Source: Pantoea sp. RIT-PI-b
Lineage (GTDB): Bacteria > Pseudomonadota > Gammaproteobacteria > Enterobacterales > Enterobacteriaceae
Direction: 5' to 3'
DNA: 64,000 bases
Assembly: GCF_001187905.1 (NCBI RefSeq)
Contig: NZ_LGIS01000026.1
Span: 124,001-188,000, forward strand
In this document: positions 1 to 8,287 of the stretch, in pieces
Layout of the letters: every line of letters begins with the position of its first letter
Position numbering within the stretch: position 1 is the first letter of the stretch
Position numbers and translations under genes: made by a program
The notes under the pieces: model-generated
Database searches by the model: none
Seen by the model: the letters and a program-made list of their open reading frames with translations, nothing else
Told to the model about the DNA's origin: nothing

Positions 1-159
1 TTTTATCCGAGTGTGTCAAAGCAGTTAGGGCTTGAGCCACCTACGTTTGTCGCTGAATCAGAGCGTTCTAACGGGAAGGTGATTGATGGCTCGAAGATCG
101 CTAATGAGTTGGGGTTTGAGTACAACTATGATGATCCGATGAAAATGCCGCTGGAGTAA
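1..159 (+). CDS. C-terminal end of a YeeZ-like SDR/epimerase-family protein (5' truncated by window)
   Basis: Frame 1 is open from the first base to a TAA at 157-159 and encodes 52 residues, beginning FYPSVSKQLG and ending DDPMKMPLE. The segment SNGKVIDGSKIANELGF followed by a short acidic tail resembles the C terminus of atypical short-chain dehydrogenase/NAD-dependent epimerase proteins such as E. coli YeeZ. In E. coli, yeeZ lies close to plaP and the his operon, and plaP is present 4.7 kb downstream here, so position supports the call. The nucleotide-binding N-terminal part lies outside the window, so the family assignment rests on the tail and synteny only. Confidence 0.6.
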   Translation, partial: FYPSVSKQLGLEPPTFVAESERSNGKVIDGSKIANELGFEYNYDDPMKMPLE

Positions 160-165
160 GCTTTT

Positions 166-217
166 AGGTGCGCACTAATGCGCACTCGATGATGAAGGGT
201 CGCTCTTCCTGGCGACC
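166..217. repeat. Two short REP-like palindromes (families B and A, the second degenerate)
   Basis: A family B palindrome (GGTGCGCAC-TA-ATGCGCAC type) at 166-186 is followed by a degenerate family A palindrome with GGTCGC and GCGACC arms at 198-217. They lie between the convergent yeeZ-like gene and puuB. The same two sequence families recur in other intergenic gaps of this window. Confidence 0.6.
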
Positions 218-220
218 TGG

Positions 221-1498
221 TCAAACCCCCAACCGATCCCTCAGCGCATACCAAACCGCGCCCATCGCCGTGAGCGGCACCTTAAACCGTCGCCCACCTG
301 GGAACGGCAGATGCGGCAACTTCGCGAACGCATCAAACCGTTCCGCATGCCCGCGCAGAACCTCAGCAATCAATTTCCCCGAAAGATGGGTACAGGTGAC
401 GCCGTGGCCGCTGTCGCCCTGCATAAAGAACGCGTTCTTCTCGATTTGCCCGAACTGCGGCATGCGCGACAAGGTGAGCAGGAAATTGCCACTCCAGCGG
501 TGGCTGATTTTGATATCACGCAGCTGCGGAAAGGTACGCAGCAGCTTGGGACGAATCAGCGCTTCGATATCATCCGGCTCGCGCGCGCCGTACACCACGC
601 CGCCGCCATACAGCAGCCGGTTATCTGCAGTGAGGCGGAAGTAATCAAGCAGATAATTACAATCCTCCACGCAATGATTGTTTGGCAACAAACCCAGCGC
701 CTGGTCACGCGTTAAAGGCTCGGTGGTGACGATCTGCGAACCGCACGGCATGCTTTTGCGCGTCAGGCGCGGTTCAAGTTGTGACGGTAAATAGGCGTTG
801 CCGGCAAAAATCACGAAGGTAGCGCTTACTTCACCTTTGGCGGTTTTCACCCGATGCGGTGCGCCGTATTTCACTTCGAGCGCTGCCGACTGCTCATAAA
901 TGCGCCCGCCATGCCGACGAATCGCTTCCGCTTCACCAAGCGCCAGATTAAGCGGATGCAGATGTCCACCACGTTTATCAAGTAAGCCACCGACATAACG
1001 ATCGGTCGCCACTTCGCGACGAATACCGCGTTCATCCAGCAGTTCCAAATCGTGATTGCCGTAGCGCGCCCAGCTGGATTGCTGGCTGCGTAGATGGCCC
1101 ATTTGCCGTTGATTGAGCGCGGCGAAAATGCCGCCGGGACGATAGTCGCAGGCGATGGCGTATCGGTCGATACGGTCGCGGATAATGTCTGCGCCTTCAA
1201 ACATCATGCTGCCGAGCATCTGTGCAGTTTGTTTGCCGTAGCGCTGCTCAATCACATCCACGTCGCGGCTATACGAGTTGACCACTTGGCCGCCGTTGCG
1301 GCCGCTGGCACCAAAGCCGATTTTTGCCGCTTCAAGCAGCACCACGTCATAACCGGCTTCGGTCAGAAATAGCGCGGATGAAAGCCCGGTAAAGCCGCCG
1401 CCAATAATGCAGACATCGCACTGTACCGACTCCTGCAGCTCCGGCCAGGGCGCATGAGCGTTGGCGGTAGCGGCGTAATAACTTCCCACATGTTGCAT
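221..1498 (-). CDS. puuB: Gamma-glutamylputrescine oxidoreductase PuuB
   Basis: FAD-dependent amine oxidase of 425 aa; E. coli PuuB, as I recall it, has about the same length and matches along its whole length. It oxidises gamma-L-glutamylputrescine to gamma-glutamyl-gamma-aminobutyraldehyde with release of ammonia and H2O2, in the cytoplasm. The Rossmann motif GGGFTG is at residues 33-38, with GFGASGRNGGQVVNSYSR just after it as in DAO-family enzymes. The ATG at 1498 is preceded by a strong AAGGAGG Shine-Dalgarno. The gene is the last of a puuD-puuR-puuB run, 24 bp after puuR. In E. coli puuC lies between puuR and puuB; it is missing here. Confidence 0.95.
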   Translation of the reverse strand: MQHVGSYYAATANAHAPWPELQESVQCDVCIIGGGFTGLSSALFLTEAGYDVVLLEAAKIGFGASGRNGGQVVNSYSRDVDVIEQRYGKQTAQMLGSMMFEGADIIRDRIDRYAIACDYRPGGIFAALNQRQMGHLRSQQSSWARYGNHDLELLDERGIRREVATDRYVGGLLDKRGGHLHPLNLALGEAEAIRRHGGRIYEQSAALEVKYGAPHRVKTAKGEVSATFVIFAGNAYLPSQLEPRLTRKSMPCGSQIVTTEPLTRDQALGLLPNNHCVEDCNYLLDYFRLTADNRLLYGGGVVYGAREPDDIEALIRPKLLRTFPQLRDIKISHRWSGNFLLTLSRMPQFGQIEKNAFFMQGDSGHGVTCTHLSGKLIAEVLRGHAERFDAFAKLPHLPFPGGRRFKVPLTAMGAVWYALRDRLGV

Positions 1499-1522
1499 TC
1501 AATCCTCCTTAAGCGCGAAACC

Positions 1523-2080
1523 TTAAAAATTGGCGGGCGTATGCGCGCTAACAATGCGACACGGCTGATCTGAGGTATTGGTAAAACTGTGCGGCAGGCC
1601 GGTGTCAATCACATAGCTTTCACCGCGGTATAAGTGATAACTCTGGCCGTTCACCACCAGCGTGATCTCGCCTTCCAGCACCGTGCCAGTCTCCTCGCCG
1701 GGATGGCGCAATTTTTCCCCGGTACTGGCGCCGGGTTCATAACGCTCCAGCAGCATCGCCAGCGCGCGTCGCGCGGCACCGTTATCTATCAGCAGCAGCG
1801 ATACGCCCAGGCTGCCGATCTCCACGCACTCTTCCGGGCGCACAATCACGCGCGGCGTGGCATGGGTTTTGGGTTCGGAGAAAAACTCCGACAGCGATAA
1901 CCCGTAAACCTTCAGCAGCTTCTGTAAGGTGCTCACCGCCGGACTCACTTTGTCCTGTTCGATGGTGCTAATCGCGCTGTGCGTTAAACCTGACAATTCA
2001 GCGACGCGACGCTGAGACAATCCCAACTCTTGCCGGATCTGCGATAAGCGCCGTCCGGGGGCCAGAGTGGCATCATTCAT
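1523..2080 (-). CDS. puuR: PuuR, HTH-cupin repressor of putrescine utilisation
   Basis: A 185-aa protein, the same length as E. coli PuuR. An XRE-type helix-turn-helix occupies roughly residues 10-65 (GLSQRRVAELSGLTHSAIS) and a C-terminal cupin barrel roughly residues 110-183 (HPGEETGTVLEGEI). PuuR represses puu genes and is relieved by putrescine. Its ATG overlaps the puuD stop as ATGA, so the two are translationally coupled. Candidate binding sites lie in the puuD-puuA divergent region, consistent with autoregulation of this operon. Confidence 0.95.
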   Translation of the reverse strand: MNDATLAPGRRLSQIRQELGLSQRRVAELSGLTHSAISTIEQDKVSPAVSTLQKLLKVYGLSLSEFFSEPKTHATPRVIVRPEECVEIGSLGVSLLLIDNGAARRALAMLLERYEPGASTGEKLRHPGEETGTVLEGEITLVVNGQSYHLYRGESYVIDTGLPHSFTNTSDQPCRIVSAHTPANF

Positions 2081-2841
2081 GGCTGTTTTTCCTTGTGATA
2101 ACCGGCAGCGGCGTGGATAAAGGCCTCAAATAAACGGCGCGAAACCGGATCGCGCTCAGAATGCCATTCTGGATGCCATTGCACCGCGAGGGCGAAAGGG
2201 TGTTTTGGCAGGCTAACGGCTTCAATCAGTCCGTCGGGCGCACGCGCTTCCACGCGCAGCTGCGGACCGGTTTCACGAATGCCCTGGCCGTGTAACGAAT
2301 TGACGGCGAAGGGATCGGTGCTGCCGAGCAGCTGGCTCAGCATGCCGTCGGCTTCTGGCTGCACTTCATGCACCGGCGCATATTGCTCATCCAGCGAGAG
2401 CGCGTCGTCTTCCCGGTGTTCCTGAAAAAGATGCGTCATATGTAACTGACGATGCAACGCGCCGCCGTTGGCGACCACCAGCTCCTGCAGGCCACGACAA
2501 ATGCCAAACATCGGCATCTTTTTACCAGCCGCATGTGTGATCACGCCGAAGGCAAGGCGATCGCGCGCCGGATCGGCATGCGCCTCTTTGCCGTCTTCGC
2601 CATAGTGCCAGGGTTCAATGTTACTTGGGCTGCCGGTCAGCAAAATACCATCCAGCACGGTCATACTGTTTTCTAATAGATGAGGCGCCTGCATTAGCTG
2701 ATGCGGCAAGGGCAGCGGTACGCCACCGGCGAGTACGACAGCGTCGAGATATTTATTGTGAACCGTTTGACTAACATGGCTGCCGATATCGTTCTGGCAC
2801 ATCACTACGCCAATCAAAGGCTTGTCAAAAATAATGCCCAT
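2077..2841 (-). CDS. puuD: Gamma-glutamyl-GABA hydrolase PuuD
   Basis: Class I glutamine-amidotransferase-like hydrolase of 254 aa. It splits gamma-glutamyl-GABA to GABA and glutamate. The nucleophile elbow GICRGLQE puts the catalytic cysteine at residue 115, and the His/Glu pair is in QWHPEWHSE (H223, E225), so the full Cys-His-Glu triad is present. It is the first gene of the leftward operon puuD-puuR-puuB and is divergent from puuA. Confidence 0.95.
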   Translation of the reverse strand: MGIIFDKPLIGVVMCQNDIGSHVSQTVHNKYLDAVVLAGGVPLPLPHQLMQAPHLLENSMTVLDGILLTGSPSNIEPWHYGEDGKEAHADPARDRLAFGVITHAAGKKMPMFGICRGLQELVVANGGALHRQLHMTHLFQEHREDDALSLDEQYAPVHEVQPEADGMLSQLLGSTDPFAVNSLHGQGIRETGPQLRVEARAPDGLIEAVSLPKHPFALAVQWHPEWHSERDPVSRRLFEAFIHAAAGYHKEKQP

Positions 2842-2857
2842 AACGTCTCCACGCTGC

Positions 2858-2912
2858 TGTTCAATATTTTCGCCGAAAAGACACGGCTGGCGTTAAAAGT
2901 GTGCAATATTTT
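2858..2912. promoter_or_regulatory. Candidate PuuR operators in the puuD-puuA divergent region
   Basis: Two near-copies, TGTTCAATATTTT at 2858-2870 and TGTGCAATATTTT at 2900-2912, lie 42 bp apart just upstream of puuD. The first closely resembles the reverse complement of the PuuR box as I remember it from E. coli (AAAATATAATGAACA, one or two bases shorter). Their spacing is four helical turns. Assignment to PuuR is inferred from similarity and location. Confidence 0.5.
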
Positions 2913-2959
2913 GTCAATCTAGCAATCAGTCGTTCATTCCTCCAGCACAATTGTTACAT

Positions 2960-2988
2960 TTGCACACTTTTTGCGTTAGCGCTATGTT
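2960..2988 (+). promoter_or_regulatory. Candidate sigma-70 promoter of puuA
   Basis: TTTGCA at 2960-2965 and TATGTT at 2983-2988 are separated by 17 bp, about 70 bp upstream of the puuA ATG. Each hexamer matches the consensus at four of six positions. It is a by-eye prediction, and other hexamer pairs are possible in this AT-rich stretch. Confidence 0.35.
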
Positions 2989-3054
2989 AGAGGAGTGGCT
3001 GTTATTTTGAGCATTGCGCGCACCAATTCTAAACGGTAAAGGGCGGGTGGGATC

Positions 3055-4470
3055 ATGACGAACCTCGTAGAAGTAGAAGACTTCACGCGACACAGTGAAG
3101 AGAAACGAACAAGCGCGTTCCAGCTGGAGGTCAAAACCTGGCTGGAACGCCATCCTGAAACGCAGTATGTCGATATTCTTCTTAATGATTTAAATGGGGT
3201 ATTTCGCGGTAAACGCATTCCCGTCTCAGCGCTGGCTAAACTGGAAAAAGGGTGTTACTTCCCGGCCTCGGTTTTCGCCATGGATATTCTCGGCAACACC
3301 GTCGAAGAAGCCGGACTTGGACAGTCACTGGGCGAACCCGACCACCTCTGCATTCCGGTTCCCGGAACCTTAATTCCCTCTGCCGCCGATCCCACACACA
3401 TCGCCCAGCTGCTGCTGACTATGTGTAACCAAGATGGCACTCCCTTTGACGTTGAACCCCGTAATGTCCTCAACCGGTTGTGGCAACAGCTGCGCAATCG
3501 CGGATTATTCCCGGTGGTAGCGGTAGAGCTGGAGTTCTATCTGGTGGATAAAAAGCGCGATGCGGAGGGGTTTATCCAGCCGCCGTGCTCGCCGGGCAGC
3601 GACGATCGCAATATGCAGAGCCAGGTTTACTCGGTCGATAATCTTGACCATTTTGCCGACGTGCTGCGTGATATCGATCGTCTAGCCAAACAGCAGGGCA
3701 TTCCGGCGGATGGCGCGCTGGCGGAAGCGTCGCCTGGTCAGTTCGAGATCAATCTGCATCACGCGCGCGACGTGCTGAAGGCGTGCGACCATGCCATCCA
3801 GCTGAAACGGCTGGTGCGTCAGGTGGCAGAAAATCACGGTATGACCGCCACTTTTATGGCTAAGCCGTATGAAGAGTACGCGGGCAGCGGCATGCATGTG
3901 CACATCAGCATGCTGGATGCCGCCGACCACAATGCCTTCGCCCTCGATGACGGCAGCGATTCTCCACTGATGAAACGCGCGCTGGCGGGCATGATCGATC
4001 TGATGCCGGCCTCGATGGCGCTACTGGCCCCCAACGTTAACGCCTATCGCCGCTTCCTGCCGGAAGCCTACGTGCCGCTGCAGGCATCGTGGGGACATAA
4101 CAACCGTACGGTTGCCCTGCGCGTGCCTTGCGGCGATGCCGATAACCACCGCATCGAGTATCGCGTGGCCGGTGCGGATGCAAATCCCTATCTGGTGGTG
4201 TCAACAATTCTTGCCGGAATATTGCACGGTCTGGATAATCAGCTCCCTTTACCGCCTGCGGTGCAGGGCAACGGACACGAAGCTGAAGGGCTCGCATTGC
4301 CGATTCGCCAGAGCGATGCGCTGTATGAATTCGAGAATAGCTATCCGCTACAGAAGCTATTGGGCGAGCGATTTAGCGGGGTGTGGCACAGCTGCAAACA
4401 GTACGAGTTAATGCAGTTTGAGCGGCTGATCACCTCGACGGAAATCGACTGGATGTTGAAGAACGCCTGA
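3055..4470 (+). CDS. puuA: Glutamate-putrescine ligase PuuA
   Basis: Glutamine-synthetase-fold enzyme of 471 aa (E. coli PuuA is almost the same length) that joins glutamate to putrescine using ATP, the entry step of the gamma-glutamylated putrescine pathway. Visible GS motifs include VAVELEFYL with the metal-ligand glutamates, ASPGQFEINL, the GSGMHVHIS motif, and the NNRTVALRVPCG plus RIEYRVAGADANPYL regions. It is transcribed alone, divergent from puuD, and followed by a good intrinsic terminator. E. coli has puuP next to puuA; here the importer is plaP, 370 bp downstream. Confidence 0.95.
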   Translation: MTNLVEVEDFTRHSEEKRTSAFQLEVKTWLERHPETQYVDILLNDLNGVFRGKRIPVSALAKLEKGCYFPASVFAMDILGNTVEEAGLGQSLGEPDHLCIPVPGTLIPSAADPTHIAQLLLTMCNQDGTPFDVEPRNVLNRLWQQLRNRGLFPVVAVELEFYLVDKKRDAEGFIQPPCSPGSDDRNMQSQVYSVDNLDHFADVLRDIDRLAKQQGIPADGALAEASPGQFEINLHHARDVLKACDHAIQLKRLVRQVAENHGMTATFMAKPYEEYAGSGMHVHISMLDAADHNAFALDDGSDSPLMKRALAGMIDLMPASMALLAPNVNAYRRFLPEAYVPLQASWGHNNRTVALRVPCGDADNHRIEYRVAGADANPYLVVSTILAGILHGLDNQLPLPPAVQGNGHEAEGLALPIRQSDALYEFENSYPLQKLLGERFSGVWHSCKQYELMQFERLITSTEIDWMLKNA

Positions 4471-4550
4471 GCCTAAGAAGAATTGATCTAACGTCTTGTG
4501 CCGATGGCATAAGTTGGGGCAAAATACGCGCCCTGCAAAATGAGAACTAA

Positions 4551-4579
4551 CCGACGTTAACCGCGTCGGTTATTTTTTT
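4551..4579 (+). terminator. Intrinsic terminator downstream of puuA
   Basis: The stem CCGACG (4551-4556) pairs with CGTCGG (4564-4569) around a 7-nt loop and is followed by TTATTTTTTT. It ends the puuA transcript 80 bp after the stop codon and separates it from the plaP leader. Confidence 0.8.
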
Positions 4580-4678
4580 GCATGATGTACTCACTGAAAT
4601 TTAAACGAGGCCGGACACGCATCCGGATAGATAGATACCGACAAACACGCTTGAGCGTGAGATTTGAGGAAAACAAAG

Positions 4679-4852
4679 ATGGGACTGTTTAACATTGCAC
4701 CAGCTCAGGCTGGTTCTCGCTTCCGTGATGACTACGGCGCCGCGACAATCGTAAACACTTATATCACTTCTCACTGCAGCAAATTGCGCAGTATCCCGGT
4801 AGCTCAGCCGATCGCGGTTGTCGCTTGCGGGGGCCTGAACAATGTCGCTTAA
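4679..4852 (+). CDS. 57-aa upstream ORF/possible leader peptide overlapping plaP
   Basis: An ATG at 4679 with a GAGGA ribosome-binding site 8-10 bp upstream opens a 57-codon frame ([12 protein letters not shown]...GGLNNVA) that stops 11 bp inside plaP, whose start is at 4842. The overlap implies translational coupling. The peptide has no predicted signal or long hydrophobic segment and matches nothing I recognise. Just upstream are two short hairpins, CCGGA/TCCGG (4611-4626) and CACGC/GCGTG (4646-4659). Leader ORFs that sense polyamines or arginine/ornithine precede some polyamine genes (for example speF), so a regulatory role is plausible but inferred. A small gene, yoeI, is annotated near plaP in E. 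coli; I cannot establish a relation. Confidence 0.5.
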   Translation: MGLFNIAPAQAGSRFRDDYGAATIVNTYITSHCSKLRSIPVAQPIAVVACGGLNNVA

Positions 4853-6200
4853 CACCTCTGCCGCACCTCAGCGTGCACACCTGAAAAAATCCCTGACCTT
4901 GATCCCGGTTGTCATGATGGGCCTGGCGTATATGCAGCCAATGACCCTGTTTGATACCTTCGGTATCGTGTCTGGATTGACCGACGGCCACGTCGCCACC
5001 GCTTATGCTTTCGCCCTGATAGCGATTCTGTTTACTGCCGTGAGCTACGGCAAGCTGGTACGCCGCTTCCCATCTGCGGGCTCCGCTTACACCTATGCTC
5101 AGAAGGCAATCAGTCCGCACGTCGGCTTTATGGTTGGCTGGTCATCACTGCTGGACTACCTGTTCATGCCGATGATCAACATCCTGCTGGCGAAAAGCTA
5201 CTTTGAAACGCTGGTGCCGGGCATTCCGTCGTGGATTTTCGTGGTGCTGCTGGTGGCCTTTATGACCATCTCCAACCTGCGTGGAATCAAAACCGTTGCC
5301 AACTTCAACAGCGTGATCGTCGTGCTGCAAGTGGTGGTGATGGTGGTGATTACCGGCATGGTGGTTTACGGTGTGGCGCACGGTGTTGGCGAAGGGACGT
5401 TAACCAGCAGCAAGCCGTTCTGGTCTGAGAATGCGCATGTGGTGCCGATGATTACCGGCGCGACCATTCTGTGCTTCTCGTTCCTCGGCTTTGACGGCAT
5501 CAGTTCGCTGTCGGAAGAGACCAAAGATGCAGAACGCACCATCCCACGCGCGATTTTCCTCACCGCGCTGATTGGTGGTGTGATCTTTATTGGTGTCTCT
5601 TACTTCCTGCAGCTGTACTTCCCGGACATCTCGCGCTTCCAGAATCCGGACTCTTCACAGCCAGAAATCATGCTGTTCGTAGCGGGTAAAGCGCTGCAGA
5701 TTGGCATTCTGATCTTCTCGGTGGTGACGGTGCTGGCTTCCGGTATGGCCGCACACGCCGGTGTTTCACGTCTGATGTACGTGATGGGCCGCGATGGCGT
5801 GTTCCCGCAGCGTTTCTTTGGTTTCGTGCATCCGAAATACCGCACGCCGTCACTGAACGTGCTGCTGGTGGGTGCCGTGGCGCTGATGGCGATCAACTTC
5901 GACCTGGTCACGGCAACCGCGCTGATTAACTTCGGTGCGCTGGTCGCGTTCACCTTTGTGAACCTGTCGGTGATTGCCCAGTTCTGGATCCGTGAGAAGC
6001 GTAATAAGACGCTGAAAGATCACCTCAACTATCTGGTGCTGCCGGTGATGGGCGCCCTGACAGTCGGTGCGTTGTGGATTAACCTGGAAGAGACCTCGAT
6101 GGTGCTCGGCCTGGTGTGGGCGGCGATTGGTATTATCTACCTGGCGTTTGTCACCCGTACGTTCCGCAATCCAGTACCGCAGTTCAGCGAAGAAGTGTGA
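4842..6200 (+). CDS. plaP: Putrescine importer PlaP (APC family)
   Basis: A 452-aa inner-membrane amino acid-polyamine-organocation permease that agrees with my memory of E. coli PlaP (YeeF) over its whole length, including [20 protein letters not shown] and [11 protein letters not shown]. It has about twelve hydrophobic segments. PlaP is a low-affinity putrescine:H+ symporter; here it sits next to puuA/B/D/R, so import and degradation are neighbours. Its start overlaps the upstream 57-codon ORF. The 3' flank holds large palindromes (6211-6342) rather than a clear T-run terminator. Confidence 0.95.
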   Translation: MSLNTSAAPQRAHLKKSLTLIPVVMMGLAYMQPMTLFDTFGIVSGLTDGHVATAYAFALIAILFTAVSYGKLVRRFPSAGSAYTYAQKAISPHVGFMVGWSSLLDYLFMPMINILLAKSYFETLVPGIPSWIFVVLLVAFMTISNLRGIKTVANFNSVIVVLQVVVMVVITGMVVYGVAHGVGEGTLTSSKPFWSENAHVVPMITGATILCFSFLGFDGISSLSEETKDAERTIPRAIFLTALIGGVIFIGVSYFLQLYFPDISRFQNPDSSQPEIMLFVAGKALQIGILIFSVVTVLASGMAAHAGVSRLMYVMGRDGVFPQRFFGFVHPKYRTPSLNVLLVGAVALMAINFDLVTATALINFGALVAFTFVNLSVIAQFWIREKRNKTLKDHLNYLVLPVMGALTVGALWINLEETSMVLGLVWAAIGIIYLAFVTRTFRNPVPQFSEEV

Positions 6201-6210
6201 TTTGATTGAA

Positions 6211-6342
6211 GTCGCTGTCCCCCATCCCGGCCTTCCCCCGCAAGCGGGGGAAGGAGACGCTGCCACATGCCACTCCTAACTCGCATGTAGCAGCATCTTC
6301 CTCCCCCATCAATGGGGGAGGACCGAGGAGGGGACAGCGAGC
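6211..6342. repeat. G/C-rich inverted repeats after plaP
   Basis: CTTCCCCCGC-AA-GCGGGGGAAG at about 6231-6254 and CCTCCCCCAT-CA-ATGGGGGAGG at about 6300-6321 are perfect stems. The outer flanks GTCGCTGTCCCC and GGGGACAGCGAGC are also inverted, so the whole 130-bp block can fold as one long hairpin. It lies between the convergent plaP and ygbI-like genes and probably acts as a bidirectional barrier to transcription or mRNA decay. Confidence 0.65.
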
Positions 6343-6356
6343 ACAATTTAAAAAAC

Positions 6357-7121
6357 TCATCCCGCAATCACCAATTCCCAACTCCCCGCACTTAACGCTT
6401 CGCGTCCAGTTTTACTCAATTCCGCATCCGTAACCAGGATATCAAATCGCTCCAGCGGCAACGCCAGATGCGTAGCTATCTTGTTGTACTTTGAGCTGTC
6501 GCTCAGCAACACGCGCTTACTGCTAACATCGCTCGCCGCCTGCTTCACCGGCACTTTATCCTCATCCGGCGTATACAGCCCGCGTGGGCCCCAACAGGAA
6601 GCGGAAATAAAGGCGATATCAATCGCCAACTGACGCAAACTGCGCGCCGCCGCTTCACCCACGCTGGAACGGTTCTCACGACATACCGTGCCGCCCGTGT
6701 GGATCAGCTTGCAGTCGCTACTCTCCATCAGCAGCCGCGCAATCACGAAATCATTGGTCACCACCAGCAGATCGTCACGCTCAACCAGTTCACGCGCCAG
6801 CGCTAACGTGGTGGTGCCGGCGTCCAGATAAATGCAGCTGTTGCGTGGAATATGACGCGCAGCGTACTGACCAATCGCCATCTTCTCGCCGCTGTACATG
6901 TTGGTTTTCGCCAGATGCGACGGTTCTGCCGCCAGCCGATCGGCCGAACGCACACCGCCCGATACCGACAGTACCGCGCCTTGCTCTTCCAGCTTCTGCA
7001 CATCGCGACGAATCGTCATATGCGATACGCCCAACCGCTCAGTCAGCTCGGCAATACTCACCACGCCGCGTTCAGCAACCAGCGTTAGAATTTGTTGATG
7101 ACGTTCAACCGGAATCACCAT
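6357..7121 (-). CDS. ygbI: DeoR-family regulator, YgbI-like
   Basis: A 254-aa DeoR-type repressor. The N-terminal winged helix is at residues 5-58 (RLGVSHMTIRRDVQKLEEQG), followed by the DeoR sugar-phosphate isomerase-like sensor domain (YLDAGTTTLALA, VTNDFVIA). It matches E. coli YgbI in pattern and in context, being divergent from ltnD-otnKCI. It probably controls the threonate genes in response to a pathway sugar phosphate. The ATG at 7121 sits only 3 bp after a GGGAG ribosome-binding site; the next codon, GTG at 7118, has better spacing and would give a start like that of E. coli YgbI. Confidence 0.85.
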   Translation of the reverse strand: MVIPVERHQQILTLVAERGVVSIAELTERLGVSHMTIRRDVQKLEEQGAVLSVSGGVRSADRLAAEPSHLAKTNMYSGEKMAIGQYAARHIPRNSCIYLDAGTTTLALARELVERDDLLVVTNDFVIARLLMESSDCKLIHTGGTVCRENRSSVGEAAARSLRQLAIDIAFISASCWGPRGLYTPDEDKVPVKQAASDVSSKRVLLSDSSKYNKIATHLALPLERFDILVTDAELSKTGREALSAGSWELVIAG

Positions 7122-7131
7122 GCTCTCCCTG

Positions 7132-7351
7132 AATTATCATTTTTTCACATTGTAGATCATCGATTCACAGCCCGCAGCACAATTTATGTTGCCGAAATCT
7201 AACAAGAAAGCCGGTCTGCCAGGGAATTTCGCGTCAGGGCGGCACTGTGAATTGATGTTAATCATTACGCATCTAAGTTAATTTTTGTGATGCCACGCAC
7301 GTTTATTGCCCAGTATCTGCGGCAGACTTAACACCAATGAACAAATTATCA
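7132..7351. promoter_or_regulatory. Divergent ygbI-ltnD control region with repeated AATTATCA
   Basis: The 255-bp gap between the divergent genes is AT-rich. It holds the octamer AATTATCA twice in the same orientation, at 7132-7139 just upstream of ygbI and at 7344-7351 just upstream of ltnD. Paired sites near each start are typical for DeoR-type repressors acting through looping. No strong sigma-70 hexamer pair stands out by eye. Confidence 0.3.
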
Positions 7352-7376
7352 CTTAAATTAACAATGGAGGTTTGCT

Positions 7377-8285
7377 GTGTCAGCAACCGTGAATAACATC
7401 GGCGTGATTGGTTTAGGTTCTATGGGCATGGGTGCCGCGCAGTCTTGTATCCGTGCAGGATTGAATACCTGGGGAGTTGATCTGAATCCGCAGGCGCTGG
7501 AAACCCTGCGTCAGGCCGGTGCACGTGATGCACAGACCTCCGCTGCCAGCTTTGCTGCAGAACTGGATGCGGTGCTGCTGCTGGTGGTTAACGCCGCGCA
7601 GGTGAAGGCCATTCTGTTCGGTGAAAACGGTGTGGCGGCGCAGCTCAAGCCGGGCACGGTGGTGATGGTGTCGTCCACCATCTCTTCACAGGATGCGCAG
7701 GCGATAGAACAGCTGCTGGCTCAGCATCAGCTGCTGATGCTGGATGCGCCCGTTTCCGGTGGCGCGGCCAAAGCGGCGGTTGGCGAGATGACCGTGATGG
7801 CGTCCGGCAGCGATGAGGCTTTTGCGCTGCTCAAGCCGGTGCTGGATGCGGTGGCGGCGAAAGTCTATCGCGTGGGCAGCGAAATCGGTCTGGGCTCCAC
7901 CGTCAAAATCATTCACCAGCTGCTGGCGGGTGTGCACATTGCCGTGGGCGCCGAAGCGATGGCGCTGGCCGCGCGTGCCGGTATTCCGCTCGACACCATG
8001 TACGACGTGGTGACCAACGCCGCCGGTAACTCATGGATGTTTGAAAACCGCATGCGTCACGTGGTCGATGGCGATTACTCGCCGAAATCTGCAGTCGATA
8101 TCTTCGTCAAAGATCTCAACCTGGTGGCGGATACCGCCAAGTCGCTGCACTTCCCGCTGCCGCTGGCGTCCACCGCGCTCAACATGTTTACCGAAGCCAG
8201 CAATGCCGGTCACGGTCGTGAAGATGACAGCGCGGTAATCAAAATTTTCAGCGGCATTACGCTGCCGCAGGCGAAGGAGCAGTAA
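7377..8285 (+). CDS. ltnD: L-threonate dehydrogenase LtnD
   Basis: A 302-aa beta-hydroxyacid dehydrogenase, the same length as E. coli YgbJ/LtnD. It oxidises L-threonate to 2-oxo-tetronate with NAD+. The dinucleotide motif GLGSMG is at residues 12-17, the substrate signature DAPVSGGAAKA in the middle, and the catalytic-lysine segment STVKIIHQLL near residue 170. The start is GTG with a GGAGG ribosome-binding site 7 bp upstream. It is the first gene of an ltnD-otnK-otnC-otnI operon. Confidence 0.93.
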   Translation: MSATVNNIGVIGLGSMGMGAAQSCIRAGLNTWGVDLNPQALETLRQAGARDAQTSAASFAAELDAVLLLVVNAAQVKAILFGENGVAAQLKPGTVVMVSSTISSQDAQAIEQLLAQHQLLMLDAPVSGGAAKAAVGEMTVMASGSDEAFALLKPVLDAVAAKVYRVGSEIGLGSTVKIIHQLLAGVHIAVGAEAMALAARAGIPLDTMYDVVTNAAGNSWMFENRMRHVVDGDYSPKSAVDIFVKDLNLVADTAKSLHFPLPLASTALNMFTEASNAGHGREDDSAVIKIFSGITLPQAKEQ

Positions 8286-8287
8286 TC

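Noticed and set aside
4580..4678. Classical riboswitch upstream of plaP
   Set aside because: The two small hairpins do not match any riboswitch consensus I know; a leader-peptide explanation fits better.
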